In this document: piece after piece, positions 59,714 through 64,000 of the stretch
Layout: each line of letters opens with the position of its first letter
Numbering within the stretch: the stretch's first letter is position 1
NCBI GenBank assembly: GCA_013042375.1
Contig: JABDQH010000073.1
Span: 1 to 64,000 of the forward strand
Origin: Woeseiaceae bacterium
GTDB lineage: Bacteria > Pseudomonadota > Gammaproteobacteria > Steroidobacterales > Woeseiaceae
Direction of reading: 5' to 3'
Length of the DNA stretch: 64,000 nucleotides
Made by a program: the position numbers and the translations under genes
The notes under the pieces: generated by a model
The model's database searches: none
Told to the model about the DNA's origin: nothing
The model's input: only the letters and a program-made list of their open reading frames with translations

Positions 59714-59851
59714 GCTTTATCCCCTGGTTTCTCTCGTCCGGCCATAGGTCCGACCGCGAGGGTCACGCATAGTTTAATTGCCCGGCCGGTCGGCCGGGGC
59801 ATAGAATGAAACTGCACGTCCCTGACAACAAAAAGCTGCGGGAGTCGCCCT

Positions 59852-61132
59852 ATGCAAACCGTCCTGCGAATCGCGTTCGTCGCGACCACCCTGCTCCTCG
59901 CCAGCCCGCTCGTCGCCGATGACGACTGCGTCGACTGCCACCGCGACGAGACACGCAATATCGTCAATGACTGGCAGATCAGCCGTCACCACACGGAAAA
60001 TGTCAGTTGCAGCGATTGCCACAAAGGCCGACACAAGTCGGCCGATGACGTGCACCGCCTGCGCACCGTGACGGCAGACACCTGCGCGAAGTGTCATGAG
60101 GAGAAGTTCGAGCAGTTTTCGAGAGGCAAGCACGCGCTCGCCTGGGCCGCCGTCGAGTCCATGCCGACGACGCATGCACTGCCGATGGCGCTGTCCCATG
60201 GCATGAAGGGCTGTGGCGGCTGCCACAAGCTGGGTCTCAAGTCCGAGGAGGTCGTCGAGCAGCTCAAGGCCGAGGGCAGCATGTTCGGCCACGCCTCCTG
60301 CGATGCCTGCCACACGCGCCACACCTTCTCGGTCGTCGAGGCACAGCAGCCGCAGGCCTGCCAGACCTGTCACATGGGCTTCGACCATCCACAGTGGGAA
60401 ATGTGGTCATCCTCGAAGCACGGCGTGCGCTTCCTGCTGGCGCAGAACGGCACGCTCCCCGACACGACGCCGGCGCCGACCTGCCAGACCTGCCACATGA
60501 TCGACGGCGATCACGAAGTGCGCACGGCGTGGGGATTCCTGGCCGTGCGCCTGCCGCTACCCGAGGATGAGCAGTGGGCTGCGGATCAGGTCACGATCCT
60601 GCAGGCGCTCGGGGTACTCGATCCCGACGGCAACCCGACCGCGCGCCTCGACGTCGTCAAGGCGGCCGATGTCGCCCGCCTGACGCAGGAAGACTTCGAC
60701 CGCGAACGCGACAAGATGATCGGCGTCTGCGAAGACTGCCACTCCGGCAACTTCGCGCGCGCGGAACTGGCCAAGGCCGACGACCTGATACGCGAGGCCG
60801 ACCACCTGCTCGCCGAGGCGATTCGCGAGATCACGGCCCTGTACGAGGAAGGCATACTGGCGCAACCGGAAGGCTACGCGCACGCATTTCCCGACCTCCT
60901 GACCTTCCACGATGCGCCGACGTCGATCGAACAGACGCTGTTCGAGATGCACCTAAAGCACCGCATGCGTGCGTTCCAGGGCGCGTTCCACGCCAACCCG
61001 GATTACGCGCTGTGGTACGGATGGAGCGAGATGGTGCGCGACCTGCAGCACATTCGCGAACAGGCGAAGGAACTACGGCGTCACGCGGAACATCATCCGG
61101 AGGAGAGTCAGGCGGCCGCGGCGGGATCGTAG
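59852..61132 (+). CDS. Octaheme c-type cytochrome, hydroxylamine-oxidoreductase-like
   Basis: 426 residues. Signal peptide about 1-22. Eight CxxCH sites with Cys at 26, 53, 78, 121, 150, 170, 211 and 293. The spacing, with seven sites in the first half, one late, and a long helical C-terminal part (about 300-415), matches octaheme HAO-family enzymes. [17 protein letters not shown] is in the usual late-heme region. The Tyr needed for the heme crosslink of true HAO is not evident, so a reductive role (nitrite or hydroxylamine reduction) is as likely. It is periplasmic. No cytochrome partner is adjacent. The end overlaps metH by 25 bases, convergent. Confidence 0.88.
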   Translation: MQTVLRIAFVATTLLLASPLVADDDCVDCHRDETRNIVNDWQISRHHTENVSCSDCHKGRHKSADDVHRLRTVTADTCAKCHEEKFEQFSRGKHALAWAAVESMPTTHALPMALSHGMKGCGGCHKLGLKSEEVVEQLKAEGSMFGHASCDACHTRHTFSVVEAQQPQACQTCHMGFDHPQWEMWSSSKHGVRFLLAQNGTLPDTTPAPTCQTCHMIDGDHEVRTAWGFLAVRLPLPEDEQWAADQVTILQALGVLDPDGNPTARLDVVKAADVARLTQEDFDRERDKMIGVCEDCHSGNFARAELAKADDLIREADHLLAEAIREITALYEEGILAQPEGYAHAFPDLLTFHDAPTSIEQTLFEMHLKHRMRAFQGAFHANPDYALWYGWSEMVRDLQHIREQAKELRRHAEHHPEESQAAAAGS

Positions 61133-64000
61133 CCGAGGTTCGGGGCCAGCCATTTCTCCGCTTCTTCCACGCTGATGCCCTTGCGCGCGGCGTAGGACTC
61201 GACCTGGTCGCGGTCGATCCGGCCGACCGCGAAGTACCTGGCGTCGGGATGGGAAAAGTAGAATCCGCTGACAGCCGCCGTCGGATACATGGCGTAGGAT
61301 TCGGTGAGCCTGAGCCCGATACTGCTCTCGACACCGAGCAACGCCCACAGCTTGGCCTTTTCCGTGTGATCCGGGCACGCCGGGTACCCGGGCGCCGGGC
61401 GTATACCCCGGTAGTCTTCGGCGATCAGCGCCTGGTTCGACAACTGCTCGTCCGGGGCGTAGGCCCAGAACTCGCGCCGCGTGCGCTCATGCATGTATTC
61501 GGCCAGCGCCTCGGCGAGCCGGTCGGCCAGCGCCTTGAGGACGATGGCATTGTAATCGTCGTGCGCCTTCTCGAAACGCTCGACGTGCTGTTCTATACCG
61601 ATGCCCGCCGTGACCGCGAACGCGCCGATGTAGTCCTGACCCGAGGGCGCAACGTAGTCCGCGAGGCAGGACTGTGCCTGGCCCGGTGATTTCGAGCGCT
61701 GCTGGCGCAGGTGCACGAGGCGATGCAGGGCCTCTTCGCGATCCTCGTCGGCAAACACGAGAATGTCGTCGTGATCGGCCGCGTTCGCGGGATGGAACCC
61801 GAGTACCGCACGCGCCGTCAGCCATTTCTCGTCGATGATCTTCTCGAGCATCGCGCTCGCGTCGTCGAACAGCGCACTGGCCGCCTCGCCCACCGTCGCA
61901 TCCTCGAGGATTTGCGGGAACTTGCCGTGGAACTCCCAGGCATTGAAGAACGGCATCCAGTCGATGTACTCGCGCAGCACGGCCAGATCGATGTCGTCGA
62001 ACACGCGATTGCCGAGGAACGCGGGCCGCGGGGCCGTGTACGACGCCCAGTCGATCTCGTGCCTGCGCGCACGCGCGTCCGCGAGTGCCAGCGCGGGCGC
62101 CAGGCGCTTCTTGTTGGCATGCTGCGCACGACGACGCTCGTTGTCCTTGCGGTTCTTCGCCACGATCTGCGCACGCGTATCCGTCTCGACGAGCGCCTGC
62201 GCGACGCCGACGGATCGGGACGCGTCTTTCACATAGATGACCGGACCCTCGTAACGCGGCTCGATCTTGACGGCCGTGTGTGCGGGCGACGTCGTCGCAC
62301 CGCCGATGAGCAGCGGCAGGTCCATACCGAGCCGCTGCATCTCACTGGCGACGTGTACCATCTCGTCGAGTGACGGCGTGATCAGCCCGGAGAGGCCGAT
62401 GATGTCGGCCTCCTCCCGCCTCGCCGCCTCGAGAATGCGGTCGCAGGACACCATGACGCCGAGATCGACAACCTCGAAATTGTTGCACTGCAGCACGACG
62501 CCGACGATGTTCTTGCCGATGTCGTGCACGTCTCCCTTGACGGTCGCGAGCACGATGCGGCCGTTGGCGCGGCGCACGCCGTCTTTCTCATCCTCGATGA
62601 ACGGCACGAGGTGACCGACGGCTTTCTTCATGACGCGTGCCGACTTGACGACCTGCGGCAGGAACATCTTGCCGGCACCGAACAGGTCGCCGACGACGTT
62701 CATGCCGGCCATGAGCGGCCCCTCGATGACGTCGAGCGGCCGCGTGGCAGCCTGGCGCGCCTCTTCCGTATCGTCGATGACGTATTCGTCGACGCCGTTG
62801 ACCAGTGCGTACTCGAGGCGCTTGCTCACCTCGAGCTCGCGCCAGGAAAGGTCCTGGCTCCTGGCGGCGGCCCCGCTCTTCTGGTCCTTGTAGCGCTCGG
62901 CAACCGCGAGGAGCCGCTCGGTCCCGTCCGGCAAGCGGTTCAGGACGACGTCTTCGACGGCGTCGCGCAGGTCGTCCGGCAGGTCTTCGTAGATCGCGAG
63001 CTGTCCCGCGTTAACGATACCCATGTCCATTCCGGCGCGAATCGCGTGATACAGGAACACCGAGTGAATCGCCTCGCGCACAACGTTGTTGCCGCGGAAC
63101 GAGAACGACACGTTGCTCACACCGCCACTGACGAGCGCGTGCGGCAACGACGCCTTGATCGTGCGCGTCGCTTCGATGAAGTCGAGACCGTAGCTCGCAT
63201 GCTCCTCGATGCCCGTCGCGACCGCGAAAATATTGGGATCGAAAATGATATCGGCCGGGTCGAAGCCGACCTTGTCAACCAGCACCTCGTAGGAACGCCG
63301 ACAAATCTCGACCTTGCGTTCGATCGTGTCGGCCTGGCCCTGCTCGTCGAAGGCCATGATGATCACGGCAGCGCCGTAGTCCAGGCACAGATTGGCCTGC
63401 GCGATGAACTCGGCCTCACCCTCCTTGAGCGAGATCGAATTGACAACAGCCTTGCCTTGTACGCACTTGAGGCCGGCCTCGATGACGGACCACTTCGATG
63501 AATCGATCATCAGCGGAAGGCGCGCAACGTCGGGCTCGGCGGCAATCAGGTTCAGGAACGTGACCATCGCCTTCTCGGAATCGAGCATGCCTTCGTCCAT
63601 GTTGACGTCGATGATCTGGGCGCCGTTCTCGACCTGCTGGCGTGCAACCGTGACGGCTGCGGCGTAGTCGTCGGCCTCGATCATGCGGCGGAAAATCGCC
63701 GACCCGGTGACGTTGCAGCGCTCGCCAACGTTGACGAACAGGTCGTCGGGGCCGATGTTGCAGGGCTCGAGCCCGGCGAGACGACAACGCACGGGCGGTT
63801 CGGGAATCTCGCGCGGCGCGACGCCGTCGACGCCGTCGCGCAACGCGCGCATGTGTTCGGGCGTCGTGCCGCAGCAGCCGCCGACCAGGTTCACGAGGCC
63901 GTCGGCGGCAAACTCGCCGACGATGCCCGCCATTTGTGCGGGCGACTCGTCGTACTCGCCAAATTCGTTGGGCAGGCCCGCGTTGGGATAGGCACTGACG
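61108..64000 (-). CDS. metH: Cobalamin-dependent methionine synthase, 5' end outside window
   Basis: At least 963 residues, with the frame open through the window edge at 64000. The N-terminal homocysteine domain is only represented by its tail, including the zinc-ligand [10 protein letters not shown]. The pterin-binding domain ([37 protein letters not shown]) comes next, then the cap with cobalamin domain carrying [13 protein letters not shown] (the B12-ligating His). The AdoMet reactivation domain follows to the C-terminal [13 protein letters not shown], with [12 protein letters not shown]. It makes methionine from homocysteine and methyl-folate. Confidence 0.97.
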   Translation of the reverse strand, partial: VSAYPNAGLPNEFGEYDESPAQMAGIVGEFAADGLVNLVGGCCGTTPEHMRALRDGVDGVAPREIPEPPVRCRLAGLEPCNIGPDDLFVNVGERCNVTGSAIFRRMIEADDYAAAVTVARQQVENGAQIIDVNMDEGMLDSEKAMVTFLNLIAAEPDVARLPLMIDSSKWSVIEAGLKCVQGKAVVNSISLKEGEAEFIAQANLCLDYGAAVIIMAFDEQGQADTIERKVEICRRSYEVLVDKVGFDPADIIFDPNIFAVATGIEEHASYGLDFIEATRTIKASLPHALVSGGVSNVSFSFRGNNVVREAIHSVFLYHAIRAGMDMGIVNAGQLAIYEDLPDDLRDAVEDVVLNRLPDGTERLLAVAERYKDQKSGAAARSQDLSWRELEVSKRLEYALVNGVDEYVIDDTEEARQAATRPLDVIEGPLMAGMNVVGDLFGAGKMFLPQVVKSARVMKKAVGHLVPFIEDEKDGVRRANGRIVLATVKGDVHDIGKNIVGVVLQCNNFEVVDLGVMVSCDRILEAARREEADIIGLSGLITPSLDEMVHVASEMQRLGMDLPLLIGGATTSPAHTAVKIEPRYEGPVIYVKDASRSVGVAQALVETDTRAQIVAKNRKDNERRRAQHANKKRLAPALALADARARRHEIDWASYTAPRPAFLGNRVFDDIDLAVLREYIDWMPFFNAWEFHGKFPQILEDATVGEAASALFDDASAMLEKIIDEKWLTARAVLGFHPANAADHDDILVFADEDREEALHRLVHLRQQRSKSPGQAQSCLADYVAPSGQDYIGAFAVTAGIGIEQHVERFEKAHDDYNAIVLKALADRLAEALAEYMHERTRREFWAYAPDEQLSNQALIAEDYRGIRPAPGYPACPDHTEKAKLWALLGVESSIGLRLTESYAMYPTAAVSGFYFSHPDARYFAVGRIDRDQVESYAARKGISVEEAEKWLAPNLGYDPAAAA

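Overview
The window is GC-rich chromosomal DNA of a gammaproteobacterium. The evidence is the conserved housekeeping order hemA-prfA, lolB, tRNA-Gln, prs, rplY(ctc), pth, ychF, together with large TonB-dependent receptors and many outer-membrane lipoproteins. The lineage looks marine or sediment-associated and specialised in polysaccharides, but I cannot place it to genus. There is no phage, plasmid backbone, CRISPR array or rRNA operon. Both window ends cut genes: a lipoprotein at the left and metH at the right.

Positions 1-27,600 form a polysaccharide utilisation locus, most likely for beta-1,3-glucan (laminarin-type). A TonB receptor and lipoprotein run leftward. Diverging from them are a CBM9-like secreted protein, a large GH94/GH149/GH161-like putative phosphorylase, a cytosolic GH17 and a LacI regulator. 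Converging on the LacI gene is a five-gene operon: a GH16 laminarinase lipoprotein, a multi-CBM surface lipoprotein, a glycosidase fused to an outer-membrane beta-barrel, an unknown lipoprotein and a secreted clan-A glycosidase. A second leftward operon carries a GH3, a sugar porter, a GH17 lipoprotein and a LysR regulator, with a divergent GPH-type transporter. Palindromes of the form TGACAGCGYTGTCA lie on the -35 elements of the promoters of these units, which suggests one LacI-controlled regulon. The inferred route is surface binding and endo-cleavage (GH16, barrel-anchored GH, CBM lipoprotein), TonB import, periplasmic trimming (GH17, clan-A GH), inner-membrane transport, then cytosolic hydrolysis or phosphorolysis (GH3, GH17, phosphorylase).

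Positions 27,600-41,000 are mixed: a Sel1 protein, XdhC and a MobA/MocA-like nucleotidyltransferase, an FKBP/SlyD isomerase, an MFS aromatic-acid-type transporter, an FNR-like flavoprotein, a TonB receptor with an S9 peptidase (probably peptide use), tRNA-Met, a TRIC-type channel and small proteins. Positions 41,000-50,650 are the conserved housekeeping block. Positions 50,650-57,360 hold an XRE/membrane pair, a CBS-CGL-ACR3 operon, prmC, a cyclophilin and an EEP-family protein. Positions 57,380-64,000 hold a TetR circuit with three matching palindromes, a beta-propeller protein, an octaheme cytochrome c and the C-terminal part of metH. Four short inverted-repeat elements of REP/REPIN character sit at gene boundaries.

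The most unusual objects are the glycosidase/outer-membrane beta-barrel fusion (12755-15928), the divergent promoters with operator-embedded -35 boxes (3853-3902), and the TetR operator set.
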